Notes: generated from the sequence alone by a model not told the origin. A stretch of DNA of 64,000 nt from Pseudomonas benzenivorans (GCF_033547155.1 NZ_CP137892.1:248001-312000), one strand, 5' to 3'; shown: positions 20,430-30,365, counted from the first letter of the stretch. Program-made: numbers and translations.

Positions 20430-21581
20430 ATGACCCTGCCTTCGTTCAAAGAGCAATTCGCCGCGCTGATCGCCGCGCCGTCGGTGAGCTGCACCCAGGC
20501 GCAGTGGGACCAGTCCAATCGCCCGGTGATCGAGTTGCTGTCGAGTTGGCTCGGTGACCTCGGCTTCGCCTGCGAAGTGCAGGAAATTGCCCCGGGCAAG
20601 TTCAACCTGCTGGCCAGCTACGGCAGCGGCCCCGGCGGCCTGGTGCTGGCCGGGCACAGCGACACCGTGCCCTTCGACACCGAGCTGTGGCAGAGCGACC
20701 CGCTCAAGTTGACCGAGGTCGACGGTCGTTGGGTCGGCCTCGGCAGCTGCGACATGAAAAGCTTCTTCGCCCTGGTCATCGAGGCCGTGCAGCCGCTGCT
20801 GGAGCAACGCTTCCGCCAGCCGCTGCTGATCCTCGCCACCTGCGACGAGGAAAGCTCGATGTCCGGTGCCCGCGCGCTGGCCGAGGCCGGGCGGCCGCTG
20901 GGGCGCGCCGCGGTGATCGGCGAGCCGACCGGCCTCAAGCCGATCCGCCTGCACAAGGGCATCATGATGGAGCGCATCGACATCCTCGGGCAGAGCGGCC
21001 ACTCCTCCGACCCGAGCCTGGGCCACAGCGCCCTGGAGGCGATGCAGGCGGTGATGGGCGAGCTGCTGCAGCTGCGCCAGGAATGGCAACGCCAGTACCG
21101 CAACCCGCAGTTCAGCGTGCCGCAGCCGACCCTCAACCTCGGTTGCATCCATGGTGGCGACAACCCCAACCGCATCTGCGGCCAGTGTTCCCTGGAGTTC
21201 GATCTGCGCCCGCTGCCGGGCATGCAGCCGGAAGCCCTGCGTGCGGCTATCCGCCAGAAACTGCAGCCGCTGGCCGAGCAGCACCAGGTGAAGATCGACT
21301 TCGCCCCCTTGTTCCCCAGCGTGGCCCCCTTCGAGCAGGACGCCGACGCCGAGCTGGTGCGTCTGGCCGAGCGCTTGACCGGGCATCCGGCGACGGCGGT
21401 GGCATTCGCCACCGAAGCCCCCTATCTTCAGCAGCTCGGCTGCCAGACCCTGGTGCTCGGCCCCGGGGACATCGACTGCGCGCACCAGCCCAATGAATAC
21501 TTGGAGATGTCACGCATCGAGCCCAGCGTGCGTCTGCTCCGTGAACTGATCCAGCACTACTGCCTGAACCCGGCCCCATGA
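20430..21581 (+). CDS. argE: Acetylornithine deacetylase
   Basis: A 383-aa M20-family metallopeptidase that removes acetate from N-acetylornithine in arginine synthesis. The metal site motifs are visible: LAGHSDTVPFDTE near residue 70, GSCDMKSFFALV, and CDEESSMSGARAL near residue 135. The length is right. GGAGA precedes ATG 20430. argA, the first enzyme of the pathway, follows 147 bases downstream on the same strand, as in other Pseudomonas. Confidence 0.93.
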   Translation: MTLPSFKEQFAALIAAPSVSCTQAQWDQSNRPVIELLSSWLGDLGFACEVQEIAPGKFNLLASYGSGPGGLVLAGHSDTVPFDTELWQSDPLKLTEVDGRWVGLGSCDMKSFFALVIEAVQPLLEQRFRQPLLILATCDEESSMSGARALAEAGRPLGRAAVIGEPTGLKPIRLHKGIMMERIDILGQSGHSSDPSLGHSALEAMQAVMGELLQLRQEWQRQYRNPQFSVPQPTLNLGCIHGGDNPNRICGQCSLEFDLRPLPGMQPEALRAAIRQKLQPLAEQHQVKIDFAPLFPSVAPFEQDADAELVRLAERLTGHPATAVAFATEAPYLQQLGCQTLVLGPGDIDCAHQPNEYLEMSRIEPSVRLLRELIQHYCLNPAP

Positions 21582-21728
21582 GGCGGGAGCGGCCCTTGCC
21601 AGCGGAAGGAGAGAACGCGTGATGCTGCCCCCCCTGCGACGATAAAGCGGATGCCGCTGGCTGCCTCACCGGGCGCTGCCGCGCCCATTCATGCGTTCCC
21701 GAATAACGGCTTACAGGTTTGCTTTGCA

Positions 21729-23027
21729 ATGCACGACTACGTCAACTGGCTCCGCCACGCTTCGCCCTATATCAACGCCCATCGCGACTGCACCTTCGTG
21801 GTGATGCTGCCGGGCGAGGGCGTCGCCCACCCGAACTTCGGCAATATCGTCCACGACCTGGTGCTGCTGCACAGCCTCGGCGTGCGCCTGGTGCTGGTGC
21901 ACGGCTCGCGCCCGCAGATCGAGGCGCGCCTGAGTGCCCGCGGCCTGACCCCGCACTTCCACCGCGACCTGCGGGTGACCGACGGGCCGACCCTGGAGTG
22001 CGTGATCGACGCGGTGGGCCAGCTGCGCATCGCCATCGAGGCGCGCCTGTCCATGGACATGGCCGCCTCGCCGATGCACGGCGCCCGTCTGCGGGTGGCC
22101 AGTGGCAACTTCGTCACCGCCCGGCCCATCGGCGTGGTCGACGGCATCGACTACCACCACACCGGTGAGGTGCGCCGCATCGACCGCAAGGGCATCGGCC
22201 GCCTGCTCGACGAGCGCAGCATCGTGCTGCTGTCGTCGCTCGGCTACTCGCCCACCGGGGAGATCTTCAACCTGGCCTGCGAGGACGTGGCCACCCGCGC
22301 GGCCATCGACCTGGGCGCCGACAAGCTGCTGCTGTTCAGCCCCGAGCGCGGCCTGCTCGACGAACAGGGCAAGCTGGTGCGCGAACTGCGCCCGCAGCAG
22401 GTGCCGACCTACCTGGCGCGCCTGGGCAACAGCTACCAGGCCGAATTGCTCGATGCCGCCGCCCAGGCCTGCCGCGGCGGGGTCAAGCGCGCCCATATCG
22501 TCGGCTACGCCGACGACGGCTCGCTGCTCACCGAGCTGTTCACCCGCGACGGCGGCGGCACCCTGGTCGATCAGGAGCAGTTCGAGTCGTTGCGCGAGGC
22601 GACCATCGAGGACGTCGGCGGGCTGATCGAGCTGATCAGCCCGCTGGAGGAGCAGGGCATCCTGGTGCGCCGCTCGCGCGAGGTGCTGGAGCGCGAGATC
22701 GAGCAGTTCAGCATCGTCGAGCGCGACGGCCTGATCATCGCTTGCGCCGCCCTCTACCAGATCGCCGATTCGGACTTCGGCGAACTGGCCTGCCTGGCCG
22801 TCAACCCGGCCTACCGCCACGGCGGCCGCGGCGACGAACTGCTCGAGCGCATAGAGGAGCGGGCCCGCGCCCAGGGCATCAAGACCCTGTTCGTGCTCAC
22901 CACCCGCACCGCCCACTGGTTCCGCGAACGCGGCTTCGTGCCCAGCAGCGTCGACCGCCTGCCGGCGGCGCGGGCCTCGCTGTACAACTTCCAGCGTAAT
23001 TCGCAGGTGTTCGAGAAGGCGCTGTGA
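21729..23027 (+). CDS. argA: N-acetylglutamate synthase
   Basis: A 432-aa enzyme that acetylates glutamate, the first step of arginine synthesis. The N-terminal amino-acid kinase-like domain (VNWLRHASPYINAHRDCTFV; VLVHGSRPQIEARL) carries the arginine feedback site, and the C-terminal GNAT domain (residues 290-432) has LACLAVNPAYRHGGRGDELL for acetyl-CoA. ATG 21729 gives exactly the family length. Core synteny would place gshA next, but here a 20-kb accessory block follows the argA terminator. Confidence 0.94.
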   Translation: MHDYVNWLRHASPYINAHRDCTFVVMLPGEGVAHPNFGNIVHDLVLLHSLGVRLVLVHGSRPQIEARLSARGLTPHFHRDLRVTDGPTLECVIDAVGQLRIAIEARLSMDMAASPMHGARLRVASGNFVTARPIGVVDGIDYHHTGEVRRIDRKGIGRLLDERSIVLLSSLGYSPTGEIFNLACEDVATRAAIDLGADKLLLFSPERGLLDEQGKLVRELRPQQVPTYLARLGNSYQAELLDAAAQACRGGVKRAHIVGYADDGSLLTELFTRDGGGTLVDQEQFESLREATIEDVGGLIELISPLEEQGILVRRSREVLEREIEQFSIVERDGLIIACAALYQIADSDFGELACLAVNPAYRHGGRGDELLERIEERARAQGIKTLFVLTTRTAHWFRERGFVPSSVDRLPAARASLYNFQRNSQVFEKAL

Positions 23028-23063
23028 TCTTCAGGTCTGGCATAGAGCAGCCATAGGGTTCTT

Positions 23064-23090
23064 CGGGGCATGTGCCGTGCCCCGTTTTTT
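23064..23090 (+). terminator. Intrinsic terminator of argA
   Basis: CGGGGCA (23064-23070) pairs with TGCCCCG (23078-23084), followed by six T. It marks the left edge of the accessory block. Confidence 0.85.
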
Positions 23091-23107
23091 GCGGCCGTGG
23101 AGCGCTC

Positions 23108-24079
23108 TTATTGAGCTCTGAGTTCCGCCTCGCGCCGAGCGATGGCCTGCTCCAGTTCGGCTGAGCGTTTGGTCCACTGGTCGAGGGGCAAGGGTTTTGA
23201 CCATTCGACAGCTTCGGGGGATGTGAGGTCGGGGATATGGGCGAGTTTCCTGGTGAGCAGAACGGTGATCCAGGGCATTCCGAAAATGGTGAGTCCGGCA
23301 AGCGTGGAAAACGCGGCACCGTACTCTCTGGCTTTCAACTCATCGTATAGCTGAACAATCAGCATCCACCAAACACCCAGATATCCATGCTGAGCGACTT
23401 GCTCACTGCGACCTGTATGGCTGCTTTCAGGCACTGCGTCTGGCCCGACTTCCATAAAGCTGCGGATACATTCCCACTGGGCCATGGACGAGATGCCGCC
23501 GCCGGGATTGACCGCCAACACCCAGCCTTCTTTGCTCTCGCTATAGGGCTCGTTCTCCTGGCCCTCAAGCGGGAACCACAACACCAGGCTGCCGTGCTTG
23601 CTGGCGCCGTAGGTGCCCAGATTGGTGACACTGGGCGCGATGGCATGCACGCGCTCCCAGGGCACAAACCAATAACTGCCGTCCGGCCGGGTGATGCACA
23701 CCTCTCGACGTTGGCGGTTGAAGCGGATGGGTGATGCCAGCGGTTTGCGCCATTGCTTGATATAGAAGTACCAGAGTGGGATCAGTATCCCCCCCCCCGC
23801 TGCCGGTATAACAAAATCGACCCACCATGGGGCATCAGCTACCGAGGTGGCTGACCAAGCAGTCCATATACTGGCGATTGCAAGTATAAATGTCAGACAG
23901 TGCAGGGTTAGCCAGCCGGCGCCCATCGGGAAGCTACCGATATCCAGATAAACCTCATTCTTGCGCCAGATCAGGTTCATCAGGTCGCTGGCGGGTTGCC
24001 CGGTCGGGATCGGCAGCGGCGCCAGGTGCTCCTGGCGCCATAAAATGCCCTGCTCTACGTCGCCGGCCTGTTCGGTCAT
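23108..24079 (-). CDS. DUF6708-type membrane protein, probable T6SS immunity protein
   Basis: A 323-aa membrane protein: hydrophobic segments near residues 58-80, 86-108 and 250-272, with a soluble middle (RREVCITRPDGSYWFVPWER) like DUF6708 proteins found beside T6SS effectors. Its ATG overlaps the stop of the VasX-like effector by four bases (24076-24079), so it is translationally coupled as the last gene of the hcp-vgrG module. Immunity to the upstream membrane-active effector is inferred from position and topology. A run of ten C on the plus strand (G on the coding strand, 23789-23798) lies in the second hydrophobic segment and could slip. Confidence 0.75.
   Translation of the reverse strand: MTEQAGDVEQGILWRQEHLAPLPIPTGQPASDLMNLIWRKNEVYLDIGSFPMGAGWLTLHCLTFILAIASIWTAWSATSVADAPWWVDFVIPAAGGGILIPLWYFYIKQWRKPLASPIRFNRQRREVCITRPDGSYWFVPWERVHAIAPSVTNLGTYGASKHGSLVLWFPLEGQENEPYSESKEGWVLAVNPGGGISSMAQWECIRSFMEVGPDAVPESSHTGRSEQVAQHGYLGVWWMLIVQLYDELKAREYGAAFSTLAGLTIFGMPWITVLLTRKLAHIPDLTSPEAVEWSKPLPLDQWTKRSAELEQAIARREAELRAQ
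23789..23798. repeat. Ten-base mononucleotide tract inside the immunity gene
   Basis: C10 on the plus strand encodes a Gly-Gly-Gly stretch in the putative immunity protein. Gain or loss of one base would frameshift the protein about a third of the way in. At the length given the frame is open. Confidence 0.8.
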
Positions 24080-27000
24080 ATTGCATCCTTAGGTTGCAGT
24101 CGTTCTGGGCTCACGGCCATGGCGCTAAAGCGGTCGCTGATCAGCGCACCGGCGTCGCTGCCGTGCTCGACCACGTTGGTGCCCTTGATGATGTAGCGCA
24201 GGCCCTTGCTGCCACCGACCACCAGATTCTGCTTCTGCGGGTCGAGCGTGCCGGCCTGCATGGCCAGCGGGCTATGGTACAAGACCTGCAACTGCCAGTA
24301 CGCGCAATCGGCACGGCGCGGCACCTTGCCGGTCAGGCGCAGGCCCATGCCTTGGCGAATCGGCAGCCATTCACTTTGCAGGCTGCCCAGCCACTGCGCC
24401 GTGCAGTCGGTCGGGGTATTGAGCTTATCGAAGGCCACCAGGCGCAGGTACAGCTGGGTGCGCTCGGGATTGGCCCCCGGCAGGAACAGCTGCAAGCTGT
24501 CGGTACGGCTTTCGACCAGTACATTGTTGCCGCTGTGGCCCACCTGGCGGCTGGTGAGGCGGCCCTCGGCCAAGAGCTGTGGCTTGAACAGCAGGTCGAT
24601 CAGCGCTTGCAGCTCCTGGCTCTGGCTGTCCGGGCTATCGCCCCAGCGCCGTTCGCTGCCCCAACAGCACTGCTGGAGAAAGGCTTGCAGCTCGGTGTCC
24701 TTAAAATAGTTCCAGGCCAGGTACAGCCCCTCGATAATCAACAGCACCCAGTTCAGCGGCACCATGCGCAGGGTGAACCACTTGATCGCCTGCTGTGTGC
24801 TCCACTGCCCGCTCAGGGCCATATAGGTGGCATGACCGCCCAGCCCGGTTTGCGCGGCCATCAGGCCCAACACGGCACTATCATGGCCCAGGCGCGCCCA
24901 GTGATCGCCGGTCCAATAGGCATCGTCCTTATTCATTTCGGCTGACAGCTTGGCTAGGTCAGCAGCGCTGCCAAGAGCAGCTAGGAAACCGGTGATCGCA
25001 CCAAACAGGGTGACGATAGGAGCCTTCAACGACAGGTTGAGCGGTTTGATATTGAGTCGTGCCTCAACCCTGCCCGTTGCTTCCCAGGCCGTGCCAATCA
25101 CCGCAGACAGCGCCGCACCGACCTTGAAACTTTCGCCTAGGTGTTCAAAGAGTCGCACGGCATCATTCTCACGATGCTGATCACGCAGATTAAGCTCGTG
25201 CACATTGTTCAGGTGCAGCAACAGGGCGGCTAATGGCAGCACACCGCCGAAGGTATTGAGGCCCTTGATGGTGGTGACGGTAGGCGCCAGGCCCTTCTGC
25301 AAGCGCTGCCCCGTTTGCTGGCCCCAGTCCCAGAGGCGCTGCCCGGCGCTGCCGCTGAGGCTGAAGCCGGCTTGCCCGACCTTGATGGAGGCATCGGTGC
25401 ACTGGCGCATGATCAGCAGCATGCCTTGCAGCGGCCGGGGGAAGCTCTGGATCAAATTAGCCGGCACGCCGCTGCTTGCAGACAGGTGTTCGGCCTGCAA
25501 GCCGGCAAAGGCAGCCGCCATTCGCGAGACGGCACGGCTCCAGTCATCCCCCGCCGGGCCGCCCAACTCGCTGAGCCAAGCGAGTTTGCCTTTGCTCACC
25601 AGGGCGCCCAGCAGTTGGCCGACTGCGGCCTGGTTGGCGCTGGTCAGGGCGCCCTGCACCTCGTTGGCGCGGTCGCCCAGGTCGGTTAACGAAGGGCTAA
25701 AGGCGCTGGCCAGCAGGCTGAAGGGCTGGACCGGCGTTGGCGAACGCAGCAGGTCGGTGGCCAACTGGGTGCCGGGGCCGGTGCTGCACAGCTCACTGAG
25801 GCTGCTGAAACTGAGTTCACTGAGGTGGTGGCAATGTTCGGCGTCGTCATAATCGACGTACCACAGCGCCTTGCCGTGGCGCGGTAAAAAGCTGCTGGTA
25901 TCGCGCAGAATGACTTGGCGCCGCCCGGTCAACCAGGCGTGATGCGGCTCGGCCGTATCGGTTATCCAGGCTTGCATGCGGTCGAGCCGAACACGTTCCG
26001 CCACCTGGGCGCCGCTTTTGCTATCCGTCATGTTGCGCACCTTGTCGGCGCGGTAGGCCATGACCAAGCCTTGGGTCTGGCCAAACAGCTCGGCCGGTAT
26101 AAAACTGCGCACCGGCAGCAGCAATTGCTCGATTTGCCCATGCACCTTGACCAACTCGGCATCGGCCTCGCGGTGGCTGTAGGCGCGCCCGCGCTCACGG
26201 TTGATGCGGGTTTCTTCGTCGAGCAGCGGCTTCAGGTCGTGCTGGGTTTGCAGCAACGTCTCACCCTGCTCAGGGGTGAGCTCGATGTCGTGCTCACGGT
26301 AGCGGTAAGTCAGCTGTTGACTCAGTTCGGCGCCGTCTTCACTGATCAGGCTATTGATAAAACCGGCGATCATGCCCTTGTGGGCGTTTTGCTGGTCCCA
26401 GGTTTCCTCGCGCTGGTTGACTTTGGATTGCTCAAAGTTCAGGTCGCGCAACACGCCCAGGTCATCATCCAAACTGGCAAAGACGCCGTGCAGCAGCCCG
26501 GCCTGGCTGCGTGCCTGGTTGAGCCAGGTGTCGGTGGCTGCCACGTCCCAGGGCTGTGCGCTCCACTCGCCTGGGGGATGTTCGCCCGCATTGGGGTGGC
26601 GGCCGTGGGCGTCTTCGCGCTTGCTCAGCCATTTACTGGCATTGACATAGGCCTTGACGGTTTCGGGGTGGGGATTCTCCATCATCTGCTGGCCGAGGGC
26701 GCGCGTGCCCTCGCGATAGGCCTCGCCGTTTTGCGCATAGTCGTGGGCCAGGGCCCGGTCGCGCACCTCGGGCATCAGTTCCGCCATGACCAGATCGGCA
26801 CTGTCCAACGGCGGGCAGTGCTCGGCCTCCAGATTCCGAGCGACCTGGCTCAAGCTGATACGGCGCATGCGCGTCTTGCGCTCGCTCGCCTCACTGGCCA
26901 AGCGTTGATAGGCGGCTTTGGGCAGCGGGATCTCGCTGTACAGCAACCAGACATCGTGTTGCTTGTTGAGGGCGATACCGGCCAGGGCGCCGGTCGGCAG

Positions 27001-27339
27001 CTGGGCAGCGGCATCATCCAAGCCCTGCTCCACCAGCTGCCCATCACCTGCCACCGCAAAGCGGCGCAAGGGCCCCTGATCGTGCCACAGGTAGAGGTAA
27101 CCGGGACGCAGCCGGCGTAGGGCCATGGGGTGGCTGTGGGTTTTCACCGCAGGTTTGCAGCGACTGTGCTGCGCCGCTGATTCGGCCAGCGCATAGCGTA
27201 CCGGCACAATAAACACCTCGGCCTGTCGGGCTGGGCAGCTGGCAACCGGGCTGCCCAGGTCGTCTTTCTCGAAGTTCTGCTGCGCGGCTTGATCCGCTTG
27301 GGCCAGGCGCAGGGATTTGTCCTGAGGGGTGGCGCTCAT
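24076..27339 (-). CDS. VasX-like (BTH_I2691-family) T6SS effector, probable pore-forming toxin
   Basis: A 1087-aa protein. The N-terminal part (FIVPVRYALAE near residue 45; LRRLRPGYLYLWHDQGPLRR near residue 75) matches the VasX N-terminal region common to the BTH_I2691 family. The middle is helical and charged. The C-terminal third has several hydrophobic segments (VLPLAALLLHL, IVTLFGAITGFLAALGSAADL, LGLMAAQTGLGG, NWVLLIIEGLYLAWNYF), as in VasX, which depolarises target membranes. It is coupled by ATGA overlaps to the DUF4123 adaptor upstream and to a membrane immunity candidate downstream. Toxicity and target are inferred from the family. Confidence 0.82.
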   Translation of the reverse strand: MSATPQDKSLRLAQADQAAQQNFEKDDLGSPVASCPARQAEVFIVPVRYALAESAAQHSRCKPAVKTHSHPMALRRLRPGYLYLWHDQGPLRRFAVAGDGQLVEQGLDDAAAQLPTGALAGIALNKQHDVWLLYSEIPLPKAAYQRLASEASERKTRMRRISLSQVARNLEAEHCPPLDSADLVMAELMPEVRDRALAHDYAQNGEAYREGTRALGQQMMENPHPETVKAYVNASKWLSKREDAHGRHPNAGEHPPGEWSAQPWDVAATDTWLNQARSQAGLLHGVFASLDDDLGVLRDLNFEQSKVNQREETWDQQNAHKGMIAGFINSLISEDGAELSQQLTYRYREHDIELTPEQGETLLQTQHDLKPLLDEETRINRERGRAYSHREADAELVKVHGQIEQLLLPVRSFIPAELFGQTQGLVMAYRADKVRNMTDSKSGAQVAERVRLDRMQAWITDTAEPHHAWLTGRRQVILRDTSSFLPRHGKALWYVDYDDAEHCHHLSELSFSSLSELCSTGPGTQLATDLLRSPTPVQPFSLLASAFSPSLTDLGDRANEVQGALTSANQAAVGQLLGALVSKGKLAWLSELGGPAGDDWSRAVSRMAAAFAGLQAEHLSASSGVPANLIQSFPRPLQGMLLIMRQCTDASIKVGQAGFSLSGSAGQRLWDWGQQTGQRLQKGLAPTVTTIKGLNTFGGVLPLAALLLHLNNVHELNLRDQHRENDAVRLFEHLGESFKVGAALSAVIGTAWEATGRVEARLNIKPLNLSLKAPIVTLFGAITGFLAALGSAADLAKLSAEMNKDDAYWTGDHWARLGHDSAVLGLMAAQTGLGGHATYMALSGQWSTQQAIKWFTLRMVPLNWVLLIIEGLYLAWNYFKDTELQAFLQQCCWGSERRWGDSPDSQSQELQALIDLLFKPQLLAEGRLTSRQVGHSGNNVLVESRTDSLQLFLPGANPERTQLYLRLVAFDKLNTPTDCTAQWLGSLQSEWLPIRQGMGLRLTGKVPRRADCAYWQLQVLYHSPLAMQAGTLDPQKQNLVVGGSKGLRYIIKGTNVVEHGSDAGALISDRFSAMAVSPERLQPKDAI

Positions 27340-28205
27340 GCGACGGACTCCTTGTCGGCGCGCAACAACTGGCGATGCAGTTCGGTGATGAGGTTATCCA
27401 GGCGCTGCGCCGGGAGCTGCCCTCGCTGCTCGAGCAACTGCCGGTAGGCCGCGTGCTCCGGCGCCTGCGGGAAGTCGTTGCCCAACTCCGCGCACAGGCT
27501 GGCCCAGCGGGTGACATCAGCCGCTGCGCTGTAGCCGTAGCGCGCTGCGCTCTGCCTGCATTGCGCGGCCCATTGCTGTTGCTGCGGCGCGTCCAGGCCG
27601 TCCAGGCACTCGGGGTAGTGCTGCCGCAGGTGGGCCAGCAGGCGCTGATCGAAACAGGTCTGCTTGGCTTGGTTCATGTGCTCCAGCTGCGCTTGCGTCA
27701 GGCGCAGCCAGGGTGTGGCGTGATAGTGACCTGAGCTGCCTGGTTGGCTTTCGCGGCGAAACTCGCGCTCGCCCCCGCTCTCGCTAGGTACACGAATGCG
27801 GCTTACCGGACCTAACACGGCATCGCGTTCATCCGTCTGCATTGGCCCCAGCCACAGGGGCGCTATGCGCGGATCGTAGTAGCGCAGCAACACCGTCACC
27901 GCTTCATCGACTCGGGCGTGCACCAGGCTGCGCAAGTGCTCGACCAGCGCCTCCGGCTCGTCATCGGACTCCAGCCAGATGCCGGCCGAAGTGCGCCACT
28001 CCCGATTGAAGACCTGGGCCAGCTCACTGTTAGGGTTCAGCGCGATCAGCATCGGGCCGACATCGGCCAAGGCTTCATAGGCTGTCTGCTGATAGAGCGG
28101 GTACACAACGGGGTTCTCTTCGAGGCTGTACAGCCGGGCAAGCAAGCCGTCGATCTGCGCGCCATCGAGCAACAGGTAGCTCATGCTGCGGGTCTGTGCG
28201 CTCAT
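27336..28205 (-). CDS. DUF4123 T6SS adaptor/chaperone (Tap/TEC)
   Basis: A 289-aa cytosolic protein with the DUF4123 start (MSYLLLDGAQIDGLLARLY at residues 8-26; GPMLIALNPNSELAQVF near residue 55). These adaptors load a cognate effector onto its VgrG spike. The position between vgrG and the effector, with four-base overlaps on both sides (28202-28205 and 27336-27339), is diagnostic. ATG 28205 was chosen over a start eight codons upstream because it gives the ATGA overlap. Confidence 0.88.
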   Translation of the reverse strand: MSAQTRSMSYLLLDGAQIDGLLARLYSLEENPVVYPLYQQTAYEALADVGPMLIALNPNSELAQVFNREWRTSAGIWLESDDEPEALVEHLRSLVHARVDEAVTVLLRYYDPRIAPLWLGPMQTDERDAVLGPVSRIRVPSESGGEREFRRESQPGSSGHYHATPWLRLTQAQLEHMNQAKQTCFDQRLLAHLRQHYPECLDGLDAPQQQQWAAQCRQSAARYGYSAAADVTRWASLCAELGNDFPQAPEHAAYRQLLEQRGQLPAQRLDNLITELHRQLLRADKESVA

Positions 28206-30244
28206 GCCTTGGCCTCCATCTGCTGACAAATCTCACAGACCGGCTGTGCAGTGCGGGCGGCATTCTGCAGGGCCTGCTTCTGCGCCTGGATCAACAACTC
28301 CCCCGCCTTGTCCGCATCCGCCGCCTTGACCTTGCCCGGCAGGATGGGCGCGGCCCCCGAACCACTGCCCGGCCCGCCGCCGGAGTTGATCTTGATCACC
28401 GGCCCGACCAGGGTGATGCCGCCGGCATCCAGCTTGACGAAGCTGCCGGCGGCCTTGAAGGTCAGTTCGCTGCCGGCTTCGAGCACCACTTTCTGGCCGC
28501 TGGACAGGTGGATTTCGCTGCCGGCGTTGATGAACTGGCCGGTGCCGATCTTGATGTGCTGGTTGTTGCCGACGCTGAGGTGGTCGTTGGCTTTGACTTC
28601 GCTCTTGCGGTCGGCGTGGGTGGTGCGGTGTTCTTCGGCCTTGAATTCGCTGTAGCTGTTGGCCTCGACCCTGTCGTGGCGTTCGTGGCCGATGCGGATC
28701 TTCTGGTCGTGCTCGATGTTCTCGTCCCAGTCGCGCTGGGCGTGGATGTAGATCTGTTCCTGGCCCTTGCGGTCCTCGATGCGCAGCTCGTTGTAGCCGC
28801 CTCCGCCGGGGCTGCTCAGGGTCTTGAACAGGCTGCGGGTCTTGTTGGCCGGCAGGTCGTAGGGCACCACGTGTTCCTTGTGGTACAGGCAGCCGGTCAC
28901 CAGCGGCTGGTCGGGGTCGCCTTCGAGGAAGGTGATCAGCACCTCCATGCCGATGCGCGGGATGGCGATGCCGCCGTAGCGGTCGCCGGCCCAGCTGCTG
29001 GACACGCGCAGCCAGCAGCTGGTCTTGTCGTCGGCCTGGCCCTGTCTGTCCCAGTAGAACTGCACCTTGACCCGGCCGTACTCGTCGCAGTGGATCTCCT
29101 CGCCGGCGGGGCCGGTGACCACGGCGCTCTGGCTGCCGAGGATGCGCGGCTTGGGGTGTTGCACGCGCGGGCGGTAGGGCACCGTCCAGGGCGTGGCGCT
29201 GAAGCGGTTGCGGTAGCCCTGCTGGAAGCCGTCGGCTTTATCGGTGTGGCTGGTCACGGCCTCTTCCAGCACCTGGGGTTGCTTGCCCTGGTGCTGCACT
29301 TCGGTGAGCAGCCAGAGGTCGTTCCAGCTGGGCCGTGGGTGGTCGGTGAAGGCCAGGAAGTGGCCGCTGACCAGCAGGCTCTGATCGCTCTCGCCCTCGG
29401 CCAGTTCGAAGTCGTGGCGATGGCGCTCCAGGGCGCGCTGGCTCAGGTGCTTGCCGCGTTCACGCTCGACGAAGCGGCCGGGGTAGTCATAGTCCTCCAG
29501 GTCCGGGCTGAAGGGGCTCTTGGCGTCTGCTTCCAGCAGCAGCTTGGGTTTCTCGAAGTCGTAGTCGCGGCGGGTCACCCGACTGGTGCGGGTTTCCACG
29601 CGCACGCCGAAACGCTTGATCACCGGGTCGTCGGCGACCAGGCCGCTGTCCTGTTGGTAGGCGGTGGGAGCCAGTTTGGGGAAGGGCGTCTGGTCGTCGC
29701 CGAAGACCAGTACATGGCCCTGTGCGCTGTGCTGGAAGTGGTAGTGGATACCCTCTTCCTCGCACAGCCGCTGGACGAAGTGCAGATCGGATTCGTCGTA
29801 CTGCACGCAGTACTCGCGCTCGGGGTACACCGAGCCGAGCTGGAAGCGGTAGGCGTCGGCCTGGATGCCGTGCTCCTCCAGGACCTGGCCGATGATCTGC
29901 GCCACCGTGAGGTGCTGGAAGATGCGTTGGTTGATGCGGTGCGCCAGGTAGGCCAGCTGCGGCCTCAGGCTCAGGTGGTAGCGGGTCAGGCGTTTGCCGG
30001 ACTCGCCTTGGGCGAAGCGGTAGATGTGCCCGTGGATGCCGTTGCCGGCTGTCGACAGGGCGAGGAAGGCCGGCCGATGCAGCAGGGCTTCCAGGTCGAG
30101 GTCGGGGCGTTCGCTGACCAGCTCCAGCTCGAAGGCGAAGGGCTGGCTGATCGCCTCGCGGCCGCTGAATTCGAGGATCTGGAGATCGTGGCTGACGCCC
30201 TCGATGTCCAGGCTGAAATGGGTCTGGTTGGCCTGGGCGAACAT
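28202..30244 (-). CDS. vgrG: T6SS spike protein VgrG (type VI secretion tip protein)
   Basis: A 680-aa VgrG. The gp27-like part begins HFSLDIEGVSHDLQILEFSG; the gp5-like OB and the start of the needle contain DEYGRVKVQFYWDRQG and SCWLRVSSSWAGDRYGGIAI, then the GGGGYNELRIEDRKGQEQIY core. The beta-helix needle follows to about residue 630. The C-terminal extension (TAQPVCEICQQMEAKA) is short and no toxin domain is fused. ATG 30244 follows GAGGAA. It lies 172 bases after hcp with a 12-bp hairpin between, and is coupled to the adaptor gene. Confidence 0.93.
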   Translation of the reverse strand: MFAQANQTHFSLDIEGVSHDLQILEFSGREAISQPFAFELELVSERPDLDLEALLHRPAFLALSTAGNGIHGHIYRFAQGESGKRLTRYHLSLRPQLAYLAHRINQRIFQHLTVAQIIGQVLEEHGIQADAYRFQLGSVYPEREYCVQYDESDLHFVQRLCEEEGIHYHFQHSAQGHVLVFGDDQTPFPKLAPTAYQQDSGLVADDPVIKRFGVRVETRTSRVTRRDYDFEKPKLLLEADAKSPFSPDLEDYDYPGRFVERERGKHLSQRALERHRHDFELAEGESDQSLLVSGHFLAFTDHPRPSWNDLWLLTEVQHQGKQPQVLEEAVTSHTDKADGFQQGYRNRFSATPWTVPYRPRVQHPKPRILGSQSAVVTGPAGEEIHCDEYGRVKVQFYWDRQGQADDKTSCWLRVSSSWAGDRYGGIAIPRIGMEVLITFLEGDPDQPLVTGCLYHKEHVVPYDLPANKTRSLFKTLSSPGGGGYNELRIEDRKGQEQIYIHAQRDWDENIEHDQKIRIGHERHDRVEANSYSEFKAEEHRTTHADRKSEVKANDHLSVGNNQHIKIGTGQFINAGSEIHLSSGQKVVLEAGSELTFKAAGSFVKLDAGGITLVGPVIKINSGGGPGSGSGAAPILPGKVKAADADKAGELLIQAQKQALQNAARTAQPVCEICQQMEAKA

Positions 30245-30365
30245 CCGTTGTTCCTCTTCAATCGTTCCTTGAGTCGCACCAGTACGCGCGGCGGCGCCGT
30301 TGTAACCCAGGCGCGGCGTGGAGAACGTGCGTACTCGACTTTTTCGGGTATTTCCCGGCTGAAAC

